Shown in pieces: positions 26,677-35,271 of a stretch of 64,000 bases of DNA. The DNA lies in assembly GCF_000153345.1 (NCBI RefSeq), contig NZ_CH724127.1, forward strand, positions 304,065 to 368,064, read 5' to 3'. The stretch comes from Neptuniibacter caesariensis. Its GTDB lineage: Bacteria > Pseudomonadota > Gammaproteobacteria > Pseudomonadales > Balneatricaceae. The notes under the pieces are model-generated. The model was not told the origin of the DNA. It saw nothing but the letters and a program-made list of their open reading frames with translations, and did no database searches. The position numbers were made by a program, and so were the translations under genes. The stretch's first letter is position 1, and every line of letters starts with the position of its first letter.

Positions 26677-27704
26677 TGTCTGATCTGACAAATGATCGAA
26701 AGATAGAGCATATACAGGCAATTGAGAAAGACCCTCAAACTGACCGTTCCGGTCATTATTTTGATAGGATTCGGCTCTCTCATCGTGCTTTACCTGAGTT
26801 GAATCTGGGTGATATAGACACTGGTTGTGACTTTTTAGGTTATCGTCTCAGTTTTCCAATGCTGATATCCTCCATGACCGGCGGTGATCATGAGTTAATT
26901 AAACGTATTAATCGTAACCTAGCCGAGGCTGCCGAGCGTTGTAATGTGGCGATGGCTGTAGGTTCTCAGCGAGTCATGTTTACTACCCCAGAAGCTAAAG
27001 AGAGTTTTAGGCTTCGTGAGTTTGCACCCAGTGTGCCGCTTATCGGCAATTTAGGTGCCGTACAGCTAAACTACGGCATTGAGAAAGCTCAGGCAGAAGC
27101 TGCGATCTCTGTTCTGGAAGCTGACGCGTTGTACTTGCATCTCAATCCACTGCAGGAAGCTGTTCAGCCTGAAGGGGATACAGATTTCTCTGGACTAGCT
27201 GAAAAAATTAAAAAGCTTGCGAGTGAGTTGGATGTTCCGGTGCTACTCAAAGAGGTGGGCAGTGGATTGTCTCCTGCGGACATAGAGCTGGGCCTTCAAT
27301 CGGGTATCAAGTGCTTCGATGTCGCGGGCAGTGGAGGAACGTCCTGGAGCAGGATAGAGCATCATCGCCGTAAAGATAGTAGCGATCTGGGGTTAAAGTT
27401 TCAGGATTGGGGGCTGCCAACGCCATTAGCCCTTAAAATGGCAGAGCCCTACTTAAGCAGTGCCACAATAGTTGCAAGTGGTGGCTTAAGAGATGGGATT
27501 GATATGGTTAAATCTGTTATACTCGGCGCCTCCTTATGTGGCATGGCTGCCCCGCTGCTTAAACCAGCTATGGAATCGGCTGATGCAGTTGTCGCAGAGA
27601 TTGAAAAAATCAAAACAGAATTTAGAACCGCTATGTTTCTGCTAGGCGTACCGGATATGCGTACTTTGTACAATAACCACGCCCTCATTGTAGAAGAGTG
27701 TTAG
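26676..27704 (+). CDS. fni: Type 2 isopentenyl-diphosphate delta-isomerase
   Basis: This 342-residue FMN- and NADPH-dependent enzyme interconverts IPP and DMAPP. It begins DRKIEHIQAIEKDPQ, and SSMTGGDHELIKRINRNLA near residue 67, AVGSQR near 95, HLNPLQEAVQPEGD near 150, KEVGSGLS near 190 and AGSGGTSW near 215 line the flavin and substrate sites. It is unrelated to the enteric type 1 Idi. The ATG overlaps the mvaA stop by one base. Confidence 0.95.
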   Translation: MSDLTNDRKIEHIQAIEKDPQTDRSGHYFDRIRLSHRALPELNLGDIDTGCDFLGYRLSFPMLISSMTGGDHELIKRINRNLAEAAERCNVAMAVGSQRVMFTTPEAKESFRLREFAPSVPLIGNLGAVQLNYGIEKAQAEAAISVLEADALYLHLNPLQEAVQPEGDTDFSGLAEKIKKLASELDVPVLLKEVGSGLSPADIELGLQSGIKCFDVAGSGGTSWSRIEHHRRKDSSDLGLKFQDWGLPTPLALKMAEPYLSSATIVASGGLRDGIDMVKSVILGASLCGMAAPLLKPAMESADAVVAEIEKIKTEFRTAMFLLGVPDMRTLYNNHALIVEEC

Positions 27705-27719
27705 GATCGAGACCCGATA

Positions 27720-28886
27720 ATGTCAGTTGGTATTGACGAAATTAGTTTCTATACATCCAATTACTACCTGGATTTACGAACTCTGGCAGAAGTTCAGCAG
27801 ATCGATTCAGAAAAGTACTATCAGGGCATTGGCCAGGAAAAAATGTCCATGGCTGCTCCGGATGAAGATGTAGTGACCATGGCCGCAAATGCAGCCCAGC
27901 CTTTGGTTGAGCGTGTTGGTGCAGATGCCATTACTACCTTAATGTTTGCTACTGAGACTGGTGTAGATCAGTCGAAGGCGGCGGGTGTTTACGTCCACCG
28001 CTTGTTAGGCCTTGATTCCAATTGCCGTGTTGTTGAGTTAAAACAGGCTTGTTATAGCGCAACAGCAGCTATTCAGATGGCATGTGCCCTGGTTGCGCGT
28101 CAGCCTGAAAAGAAAGTTCTGGTTGTTGCCTCGGATATTGCTCGATATGACCTGGATACTTCCGGTGAAGCAACTCAAGGCTGTGGCGCGGTCGCTGTAT
28201 TAATTTCTGCCAATCCACGTTTGATCGAGATTGACCCGGAAGTTGGAAACTACACAGAAGATGTGATGGATTTCTGGCGACCCAATTATCGTTCTACCGC
28301 GCTGGTTGATGGCAAGTATTCAACTAAGATTTATCTGAAGTCTTTAAAGAAAGCATGGGAAAACTTTGTTGGTGCAAGTTCGCTGGCTTTTAATGACTTC
28401 TCTCATTTCTGCTATCACCTGCCATTTAGCCGTATGGCTGAAAAGGCGCACAAGCATCTTGCGAAGATTAACCAGGCAGGGTTATCGCTGGAGCAAATCG
28501 AGCAGCAGATTGAAGATACGTTGCATTACAACCGTATCATCGGCAATAGCTATACCGCTTCAATGTATATTGGCCTGACTTCGCTTCTGGAGAACTGTAA
28601 GCAGAATCTAGCGGGCAAAAAAGTTGGCTTCTTCAGTTACGGCTCTGGTTGTGTGGCTGAGTTTTTCTCAGGAACCGTTGTAGATGGCTATGAGAAATGC
28701 CTTCATACACCTAACCACCAGAAGATGCTGGATGATCGTCAAGAAGTGAGCTATGACGAATATTTGAATCTGTATCGCCACCCGGATCCTCGTGATGGTG
28801 AACACCATGATATCCCATCATCTACCACAGGACGTTACCGCCTGGCAGCAATTAGCGGCCATAAACGGGAATACGTTATCTGCTAA
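27720..28886 (+). CDS. mvaS: Hydroxymethylglutaryl-CoA synthase
   Basis: This 388-residue thiolase-fold enzyme condenses acetyl-CoA with acetoacetyl-CoA. The catalytic Cys is residue 111 in ELKQACYSATAAIQMA. Glu in ATETGVDQSKAAG (near 79) and the His in FCYHLPFSRMAEKAH (near 235) complete the triad. SYGSGCVAEFFSG lies near 305. Acetoacetyl-CoA thiolase, needed before this step, is not in the window. It sits 15 bp after the isomerase gene. Confidence 0.96.
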   Translation: MSVGIDEISFYTSNYYLDLRTLAEVQQIDSEKYYQGIGQEKMSMAAPDEDVVTMAANAAQPLVERVGADAITTLMFATETGVDQSKAAGVYVHRLLGLDSNCRVVELKQACYSATAAIQMACALVARQPEKKVLVVASDIARYDLDTSGEATQGCGAVAVLISANPRLIEIDPEVGNYTEDVMDFWRPNYRSTALVDGKYSTKIYLKSLKKAWENFVGASSLAFNDFSHFCYHLPFSRMAEKAHKHLAKINQAGLSLEQIEQQIEDTLHYNRIIGNSYTASMYIGLTSLLENCKQNLAGKKVGFFSYGSGCVAEFFSGTVVDGYEKCLHTPNHQKMLDDRQEVSYDEYLNLYRHPDPRDGEHHDIPSSTTGRYRLAAISGHKREYVIC

Positions 28887-29869
28887 TGAAGGCACAAGCC
28901 CCTGGAAAGCTTATACTGAGTGGTGAGCACTCAGTAGTGTATGGGGCTCCTGCTATAGCGACGGCTGTTGCTCAACAAGCAACAGCTTTTTTTGTGCCCA
29001 ATAATAGTGACTGCATTGAAATTGTTTCAGCAGGGCTAGGAACGCTCACCTTGCCACTGGTGGATATCGCTAATGGAAAACTCGCTGCTGATGAAAAGTT
29101 TTCTGACTTTTCTAATGGTGTACTAGCGATAAACCAAGTGCTGGATCATCCCCTGAAACTCATTGCCTATTGCCTTGCCTATGCCGGGTTTGAACAACCC
29201 GGACGCGTATTGATTGAGAGTGATATCCCTACCGGATCCGGAATGGGGTCTTCAGCTGCGGTTATTGCTGCCGTGCTACGCATGGCTGGTGTTAAAGAAC
29301 CGGCGGAACAATTTGTTCAGAGTATTCGCTATTGTGAAAGACTTCAGCATGGGCGCGGGAGTGTCATCGATGCTTCTGCTGTTGCTTTAGGTGGAATGAT
29401 CAAGGTCGAATCAGGTAAGGCTGATAAGCTAAATCTCTCCCTCGGGGAGGGATGGTATGTATGGAACAGCGGACAACCAGAATCGAGTACAGGCCAAACG
29501 GTTGCCTGGGTGTCTGATCACCACGCTGATAGCGCGATCTGGAAGGACTTCTCTGCGGTTACACGAGAGCTTATTGACTCAATTGGAAATGGCGATCATC
29601 CCAGCATTCGCAATTTGGTAAATGAAAACCAACGCCTACTCAATAACATCGGTGTTGTTCCAGAAGCTGTAATGGATGTTACCGATAAAATCTATCAAAT
29701 GGGTGGCGCTGCAAAAATATGTGGAGCGGGCGCACTCAATGGGCATGCCGGAGGCCAGGTGCTAGCGTACCTGCCAGGAGAGGGTGTGGATCATCTGCAG
29801 GATCAGTTGATGATTTCGTTAGCGCCGCTTAAACAAGCATCCATAGGAGCATCTTGTGTCGACGATTAA
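28886..29869 (+). CDS. mvk: Mevalonate kinase (GHMP family)
   Basis: This 327-residue GHMP kinase begins APGKLILSGEHSVVYGAPAIA (motif 1, trimmed here to PGKLILSGEHSVV). The ATP loop is IPTGSGMGSSAAVIAAV near residue 113. A motif 3 variant, ICGAGALNGHAGG, is near 278. The HS-VYG signature is that of mevalonate kinases. It phosphorylates mevalonate at C5. It shares one base with mvaS and 14 bases with the next kinase gene, so the set is translated together. Which kinase does which step is judged from motif 1 only. Confidence 0.82.
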   Translation: MKAQAPGKLILSGEHSVVYGAPAIATAVAQQATAFFVPNNSDCIEIVSAGLGTLTLPLVDIANGKLAADEKFSDFSNGVLAINQVLDHPLKLIAYCLAYAGFEQPGRVLIESDIPTGSGMGSSAAVIAAVLRMAGVKEPAEQFVQSIRYCERLQHGRGSVIDASAVALGGMIKVESGKADKLNLSLGEGWYVWNSGQPESSTGQTVAWVSDHHADSAIWKDFSAVTRELIDSIGNGDHPSIRNLVNENQRLLNNIGVVPEAVMDVTDKIYQMGGAAKICGAGALNGHAGGQVLAYLPGEGVDHLQDQLMISLAPLKQASIGASCVDD

Positions 29870-30785
29870 AGTTAAAGTGCCCGGTAGTATTATGCTCATG
29901 GGTGAGCACGCTGTGTTGTTTGGTGAAAAGGCTTTGGCATGTGCTGTGGATAAATATATCCATATAGAGCTGGTGCCTCGTCCGGATTCTGAAATTCATA
30001 TCGATTCGGCTTTAGCGCAGTATCAAAGTGTTCTGGAAGATATCGCTGACGAGCCTAAGCTGAGTTTTGTTATAGCTGCTGTACGTCGGTATTCAGCAAA
30101 GCTTCCTTCTGGTTTTTTACTTCGCATTCAATCTGAGTTCTCACATAAAGTGGGTTTGGGCTCCTCTGCAGCTGTCACTGCGGGTGTTGTTGCGGCACTT
30201 TCAGCTTTTACTAATCAGAGCCTTGAGCCTCAAGCACTTTTTGATAAGGCGCTGAAGATTGTCCATCAGGTTCAGGAGGGTCGGGGATCAGGTACTGATC
30301 TGGTTGCGAGCATTTATGGAGCCGTGGTGTCTTACCGGGTCGAACCCAGAGAGATTACTTCTCTGCCTGCGTTACCTGAAATATCTCTCTTTTATGCGGG
30401 ATATAAAACCAAAACGCCTGATGTGCTGAAGATTGTAGAAGCCAAGGCAGTGAAGCAGCCGGAAGTTTATTCAGAGATTTACAAGCTTATGGGGCTGGTG
30501 ACTGAAAAAGCTGAGGTGGCTCTTAAGCAGAAAAACTGGTTGGCGCTAGGTGAGCTAATGAATAATTATCAGGGATTGATGGATGCATTGGGAGTGTCAG
30601 ATCGTAGCCTTTGCGACATTATTTATAGCCTAAGAGGGTCAGGCCGTATTTTAGGTGCGAAAATATCAGGTTCGGGTTTAGGGGATTGTGTGTTGTCGCT
30701 GGGCAATGATAGCGGTTTAACCCTGCCATACGAGCAGATACCGGTTGGAGTGTCTGCAGAAGGAGTAACAATTGAGTATAACTAA
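29856..30785 (+). CDS. Second GHMP kinase, probable phosphomevalonate kinase
   Basis: This 309-residue protein starts at GTG with AGGAG upstream. Motif 1 is VPGSIMLMGEHAVLFGEKAL, the ATP loop is KVGLGSSAAVTAGVVAAL near residue 95, and motif 3 is GAKISGSGLGDCVLSLG near 270. The GEHAVLFG motif is itself mevalonate-kinase-like, so the exact step is uncertain. Because a mevalonate kinase and a diphosphomevalonate decarboxylase flank it, phosphomevalonate kinase is the missing role it best fills. It overlaps both neighbours by 14 bases. Confidence 0.7.
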   Translation: MSTIKVKVPGSIMLMGEHAVLFGEKALACAVDKYIHIELVPRPDSEIHIDSALAQYQSVLEDIADEPKLSFVIAAVRRYSAKLPSGFLLRIQSEFSHKVGLGSSAAVTAGVVAALSAFTNQSLEPQALFDKALKIVHQVQEGRGSGTDLVASIYGAVVSYRVEPREITSLPALPEISLFYAGYKTKTPDVLKIVEAKAVKQPEVYSEIYKLMGLVTEKAEVALKQKNWLALGELMNNYQGLMDALGVSDRSLCDIIYSLRGSGRILGAKISGSGLGDCVLSLGNDSGLTLPYEQIPVGVSAEGVTIEYN

Positions 30786-31776
30786 GCAGTCAGTCGTCAA
30801 CAGTATTCTTACTGAATCCACTCAGCTTGGCACTGCGGCTGAAGCTTTTGCCCCCAGTAACATCGCATTATGTAAGTACTGGGGTAAAAGAGAGGCTGAA
30901 CTGAACTTGCCAATTAATGGGTCACTCTCAATCTCTTTAGGGGAGCTGGGTAGCAGAACCAGTATTGTTGAATCTGACAGTGGTTCAGACCAAGTTTATC
31001 TTAATGACAAGTTGATCGAACCCACTGACCGATTTGCGACGAAGGTGATTAGTTTTCTTAATCTTTTCCGTCGTGAACTGCAGCAACCGGTAGTGATTAA
31101 AACCGTTAATAACATCCCAACTGCAGCGGGACTTGCATCTTCTGCTTCAGGTTTTGCTGCCTTGATGTTGGCTATCAATGATTTTTACCGATTTGGTCTC
31201 GGCAATGAAGTATTGTCCGCGTTTGCAAGAATGGGCAGTGGTAGTGCATCACGTTCTGTATTTCAGGGTTTTGTTGAATGGCAGAAAGGACTTCGTGAAG
31301 ATGGCATGGATAGTTGTGCTCAGCGTCTGGATCTGGAATGGCAGGGCTTCAGAATTGGGCTGCTTAAGGTTGCTACAGGCGCTAAAAAGGTCGATTCCCG
31401 TGCCGGAATGCAGCGGACAGTAGAATCAGCTCCACTCTATCAAGCGTGGCCTGAGCAAGCCGCTAAAGACCTCCAGACAATCAAACGTGCAATCGAAGAT
31501 AAAGATATTGAGTTATTAGGTCAGACCGCCGAACAAAACGCCTTGTCTATGCATGCGACCATGATCGGCTCGTGGCCTCCGCTGCTCTATTGGCAGCCTG
31601 AATCGGTTGCGGCGATGCATCGGGTATGGGAGTTGCGTGCTCTGGGGGTTCCTGTCTATCTGACCATGGATGCAGGCCCGAATCTAAAGCTTCTATTCAC
31701 AGCTGAGTATGAAGCGCAGGTTCGCGATGCATTTCCTGAACTGACTGATCTGGATCTGGTCGCTCCTTTCGGTTGA
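30772..31776 (+). CDS. mvaD: Diphosphomevalonate decarboxylase
   Basis: This 334-residue GHMP-family enzyme makes isopentenyl diphosphate by ATP-driven decarboxylation. It shows PSNIALCKYWGKREAELNLP near residue 27, NGSLSISL, and the phosphate loop AAGLASSASGFAALMLA near 118, with the decarboxylase Asp in TMDAGPNLKLL near 300. The start is TTG: no ATG or GTG lies near, and AAGGAG stands seven bases before it. It overlaps the preceding kinase gene by 14 bases. It is the last pathway gene of the operon. Confidence 0.94.
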   Translation: MSITKQSVVNSILTESTQLGTAAEAFAPSNIALCKYWGKREAELNLPINGSLSISLGELGSRTSIVESDSGSDQVYLNDKLIEPTDRFATKVISFLNLFRRELQQPVVIKTVNNIPTAAGLASSASGFAALMLAINDFYRFGLGNEVLSAFARMGSGSASRSVFQGFVEWQKGLREDGMDSCAQRLDLEWQGFRIGLLKVATGAKKVDSRAGMQRTVESAPLYQAWPEQAAKDLQTIKRAIEDKDIELLGQTAEQNALSMHATMIGSWPPLLYWQPESVAAMHRVWELRALGVPVYLTMDAGPNLKLLFTAEYEAQVRDAFPELTDLDLVAPFG

Positions 31777-31784
31777 TCATAGCA

Positions 31785-34142
31785 ATGGGGCAGGATACGG
31801 CTAATCACTCGTGCAATGATGTTGGGTTTATACTAACCCGGCATCAACAGGATGAAGCGCAGGGTATTCAGCTCAGTTATTGGCTTAATTGTTCTGGTCG
31901 CTCAGTTTCTGTTTCCATTCCAAATCAGGAAGCAGTTTTTTTTATCCGTGATGAGCAGCTTGACGAAGTGCAAAGGCTCATCGCTCACCTACGTGGCTGG
32001 CGAATTGCAAAAGTAGATCTGCAGGATTTCTCCTACCGGGGAGTGCATGCCTTATATGCACAAAGTCTGAAAACTTACCGTCAGATTCAGGAGATTTTGC
32101 AGCTCCATTCAATAGCAATGATGGAAGAGGATATCCGTCATGCTGATCGCTATTTAATGGAGCGTTTTATTCAAGGAGGAGTGGAAGTCATTCGAGGGGA
32201 AGGGCAGGTAAGGCTTAGGCCCAGTAATCACCATCCTCAGTTCCGCATACTTTCGATTGATCTGGAAACAACCATGCGGGCAGATCAAATTCTTTCTGCC
32301 GCTTTCTATGCCGATGACTTTCAGCTAGTCCTAATGCAAGGGCAGGGTATTGATACCGATACGCTTGATTATTGTGCCGATGAAACCACGCTGATCCATA
32401 AATTTATTCAGGTAGTACAGCAGTATGATCCGGATATTTTTATTGGCTGGAATGTCATTAACTTTGATTTCAAAGTGCTTAAAAACCGGGCCGATCAACT
32501 GAATATTCCATTGTTGTTAGGACGTGATCAGCAGCCTCTCCAGCTTTATCAGTCTGGGCAGGGAAAGGTGTTTGCCAGAATGGCAGGGCGTGTTGTACTG
32601 GATGGGATTGATACCCTGAAGGGGGCCACCTATCAGTTTGAAAGCTTTTCTTTAGAAAACGTGTCCAGAGAGTTTTTAGACAGGGGTAAGCTCATCGACC
32701 ATGTAGATGATCGTGGTGGTGAGATTCAACGCTTGTTTAGGGAAGATAAAGCCTCGCTGGCCAGATATAACCTTGAAGATTGTAAGTTGGTATGGGATAT
32801 CTTCGAGAAAGCGGATCTTATCAATTATCTAATTGAAAGAGCGCGCTTAACAGGTCTCCCCCTTGATAAAGTGGGTGGTTCAGCCGCAGCCTTCGATAAT
32901 CAATACTTACCTTACTTACATAGGAAAGGTTATGTAGCCCCGGAGTACGCCTCAGGGATGTCGGGTTTGAGTGCGCCAGGTGGTTATGTGATGGATTCAA
33001 AACCAGGATTGTACCGTCAGGTACTGGTCCTGGATTTCAAGAGCCTGTACCCCAGTATTATTCGTACCTTTAAGATAGATCCCTATGGGCTGGCCGAAGG
33101 GCTAAAGACTTCAGTGCCCGCTGATGATCTGATTCCAGGATTTAATCACGCTATTTTTTCCCGTAGTAAAACCATTTTACCTGAATTGATTGAGCGCCTC
33201 TGGGCGGCGAGGGATCAGGCTAAGCAGTCCTCTAATTCAGCGCTATCGCAAGCGATCAAAATTATCATGAACTCTTTCTATGGGGTATTGGGTTCAAATG
33301 TTTGCCGCTTTTTTGATCAGCGTTTATCCAGCTCAATTACACTCCGCGGGCATGAGATCTTGATAAAGACCCGGGATATAATTGAGGAAGAGTTCGGATT
33401 TAAGATTATCTACGGGGATACCGATTCGGTATTTGTCTGGCTTGGCGATGATTTCCCTGAAAGCCAGGCTGATGGGAAAGGTTCTGAGCTGGCGTCCTTC
33501 CTGAACAAGTGGTGGCAAGATAACTTAGAGGAAAGGTTTCAATTAAAAAGCCAGCTAGAGATCGAATACGAGACCCATTATTGTCGGTTTCTGATGCCGA
33601 CAATGCGTCACTCCGATAAAGGGACCAAGAAGCGCTATGCTGGCATGAAGCGCTCTGCCGATGGCACTGATCATATGGTTTTTAAAGGTCTGGAAAATGT
33701 CAGGACTGACTGGACCATGCTTGCGCGAAAATTGCAGGAACAGCTTTATGAGCGGGTCTTCCTGGGTCAGGAATGGAAACCCCTGTTAAAGAGCACTGTT
33801 GAGAGCTTACTAGCAGGAGAGCTGGATGAGCAACTGGTCTACCGAAAGCGTATTCGGCAGCCGCTTGATCAGTATGTTAAAAATAAACCACCCCATGTTC
33901 AGGCGGGTCTTAAGGCGGAGCATATCTACAAAGAACGTGGCCTTAATAGCCCTTTCAGCGCGGGTAGCTATATCGAGTATCTCATGACGGTTAATGGTCC
34001 GGAACCCATCGAGTTTTCAAGTTCGCCAATCGACTATCAGCACTATCTGGATAAACAGTTAGAGCCGGTCTGTGAATCAATACTTACGTTTATTGGAGAG
34101 AGGTTTGAGGATCTGACTGCCCCGCAGGGGAAACTGTTCTAA
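31785..34142 (+). CDS. polB: DNA polymerase II, family B
   Basis: This 785-residue replicative-repair polymerase has proofreading motifs ExoI SIDLETT near residue 165, ExoII NVINFDFKVL near 225 and ExoIII YNLEDCKLV near 330. The polymerase motifs are DFKSLYPSII near 425, KIIMNSFYGVLG near 495 and YGDTDSVFV near 545, with metal-binding Asp residues present in both sites. In enteric bacteria it is an SOS polymerase; no clear LexA box was seen just upstream. It starts 8 bp after mvaD stops (TTG 31773 would overlap), so it may be transcribed with the mevalonate genes. Confidence 0.95.
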   Translation: MGQDTANHSCNDVGFILTRHQQDEAQGIQLSYWLNCSGRSVSVSIPNQEAVFFIRDEQLDEVQRLIAHLRGWRIAKVDLQDFSYRGVHALYAQSLKTYRQIQEILQLHSIAMMEEDIRHADRYLMERFIQGGVEVIRGEGQVRLRPSNHHPQFRILSIDLETTMRADQILSAAFYADDFQLVLMQGQGIDTDTLDYCADETTLIHKFIQVVQQYDPDIFIGWNVINFDFKVLKNRADQLNIPLLLGRDQQPLQLYQSGQGKVFARMAGRVVLDGIDTLKGATYQFESFSLENVSREFLDRGKLIDHVDDRGGEIQRLFREDKASLARYNLEDCKLVWDIFEKADLINYLIERARLTGLPLDKVGGSAAAFDNQYLPYLHRKGYVAPEYASGMSGLSAPGGYVMDSKPGLYRQVLVLDFKSLYPSIIRTFKIDPYGLAEGLKTSVPADDLIPGFNHAIFSRSKTILPELIERLWAARDQAKQSSNSALSQAIKIIMNSFYGVLGSNVCRFFDQRLSSSITLRGHEILIKTRDIIEEEFGFKIIYGDTDSVFVWLGDDFPESQADGKGSELASFLNKWWQDNLEERFQLKSQLEIEYETHYCRFLMPTMRHSDKGTKKRYAGMKRSADGTDHMVFKGLENVRTDWTMLARKLQEQLYERVFLGQEWKPLLKSTVESLLAGELDEQLVYRKRIRQPLDQYVKNKPPHVQAGLKAEHIYKERGLNSPFSAGSYIEYLMTVNGPEPIEFSSSPIDYQHYLDKQLEPVCESILTFIGERFEDLTAPQGKLF

Positions 34143-34164
34143 TCGTTGCAGGGCTGTTAATAAT

Positions 34165-34374
34165 TCAGGCTTTTACGTCGATCTGAGTGCCAAGAGGGCT
34201 TAAAGGGTCCACGCGCAGTTTTCCGGGCGCGGTCACTTCTAGAAGCTGCATCACCTGTTCGCCAGTTTGTTCTATCTGGTCTTTAGCCATCTCTGCGGAT
34301 TTTACCGCATGCGTGGTTTGCGTTTGCTGTGCGCTCGCCGCTGTTGATGCTGCTGTAACTTCATTCACTTCCAT
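34165..34374 (-). CDS. YjfB-like putative motility protein
   Basis: This 69-residue protein starts MEVNEVTAASTAASAQQTQT, has an amphipathic middle (AVKSAEMAKDQIEQTGEQVMQLLE) and ends PLSPLGTQIDVKA. The layout, with an alanine/glutamine-rich helix, KxxxDxxxxxxxQLL spacing and an LG..IDV tail, resembles the YjfB family (PF14070) linked to motility in some bacteria. Its role here is unknown. It converges on polB and stands alone. Confidence 0.6.
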   Translation of the reverse strand: MEVNEVTAASTAASAQQTQTTHAVKSAEMAKDQIEQTGEQVMQLLEVTAPGKLRVDPLSPLGTQIDVKA

Positions 34375-34552
34375 AACTCAACCCTTGTTGATTACGACTG
34401 CTAGCTGTAATCCCTGTCAGCTAAAGTGCTGTTTTAGTGTCATGTTTTAAAAGTAGTGATGAAAAATATCGGCTGGTTGGGCGAAAGCTTGAGGCCGAAA
34501 GATGTTTTCTTTATGGGGGTGTATTAGATTTCAGGGAATGCGCCTGATAGGC

Positions 34553-34579
34553 AAAAAAAGCCACCCAGGTCAGGGTGGC
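34553..34579 (-). terminator. Rho-independent terminator of lutABC
   Basis: A GCCACCC-AGGTCA-GGGTGGC stem is followed on the minus strand by seven T, 23 bp past the lutC stop. Confidence 0.9.
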
Positions 34580-34601
34580 AAAGGTAGTTAAGAGACGAGG
34601 T

Positions 34602-35270
34602 TTAAACGTCTTTTAAGAGAAAGATAACCAATACGCAGGGGCCGTGCGCACCCATCTGTAGTTTCTGCCCGATGTCGGCACTACGTGAAGGGCCGGTAAT
34701 CATGTTGACTGTACGCGGCATCCCGTCAGGGTTCTGCTCGCGAACCATCTGCCAGGCATCTTCGTAACTTCCGACAATAGTCGATTCACGTAAAACGACT
34801 AAGTGGCAGTCAGGTAGAAAGTTCAGGGTTGTCGGGCTTTCCGGGCGTGAATAGAGCATCAGTGTTCCGGTTTCAGCGATCCCCGCCATCGATGTTGTGA
34901 GGCTGGCTAAGTCGCCGGATTGCGCAATACGCTGTTCGCGCTTGATATCCCCCAGTGCTGACCAATCAAGTTCATTCAGGCATTGATCACTGGCACTGAC
35001 CAGGGTTTTAAAATCATGCTTATTTAGCCACTCGGCAGCCGCAGAGGGCAGATCGCTTAAGCTTTCGATATCAATAATCTCAGCTGCAGCGCCGCTTGCC
35101 ATATCTCTGAACAGCTGAATTTGGCCCGCTTGATCCAGCTGACTGCGTTTAGGAATAATGGTAGCTTTGTGCGCGTTGATGCGACGTGTTGCTGCTGCCT
35201 TCTGCGCGGGTGTTGCTTCACCTCGTTTCAGTCCGCGGCGGATATTGCCAAGAATGTCTGCTTTGCTCAT
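34602..35270 (-). CDS. lutC: LutC/YkgG family L-lactate utilisation protein
   Basis: This 222-residue LUD-domain protein is the third subunit of the LutABC L-lactate oxidising complex. It shows DLASLTTSMAGIAETGTL near residue 123, HLVVLRESTIVGSYEDAW near 150 and the nucleotide-binding-like end TGPSRSADIGQKLQMGAHGP. It begins one base after the lutB stop, so all three lut genes form one operon. It acts with LutA and LutB to turn lactate into pyruvate with electrons passing to quinone or another acceptor. Confidence 0.92.
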   Translation of the reverse strand: MSKADILGNIRRGLKRGEATPAQKAAATRRINAHKATIIPKRSQLDQAGQIQLFRDMASGAAAEIIDIESLSDLPSAAAEWLNKHDFKTLVSASDQCLNELDWSALGDIKREQRIAQSGDLASLTTSMAGIAETGTLMLYSRPESPTTLNFLPDCHLVVLRESTIVGSYEDAWQMVREQNPDGMPRTVNMITGPSRSADIGQKLQMGAHGPCVLVIFLLKDV

Positions 35271-35271
35271 C

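Noticed and set aside
30772-30774. Later start for mvaD
   Set aside because: No ATG or GTG lies before the conserved PSNIALCKYWGK segment, and TTG has a strong AAGGAG at the right distance.
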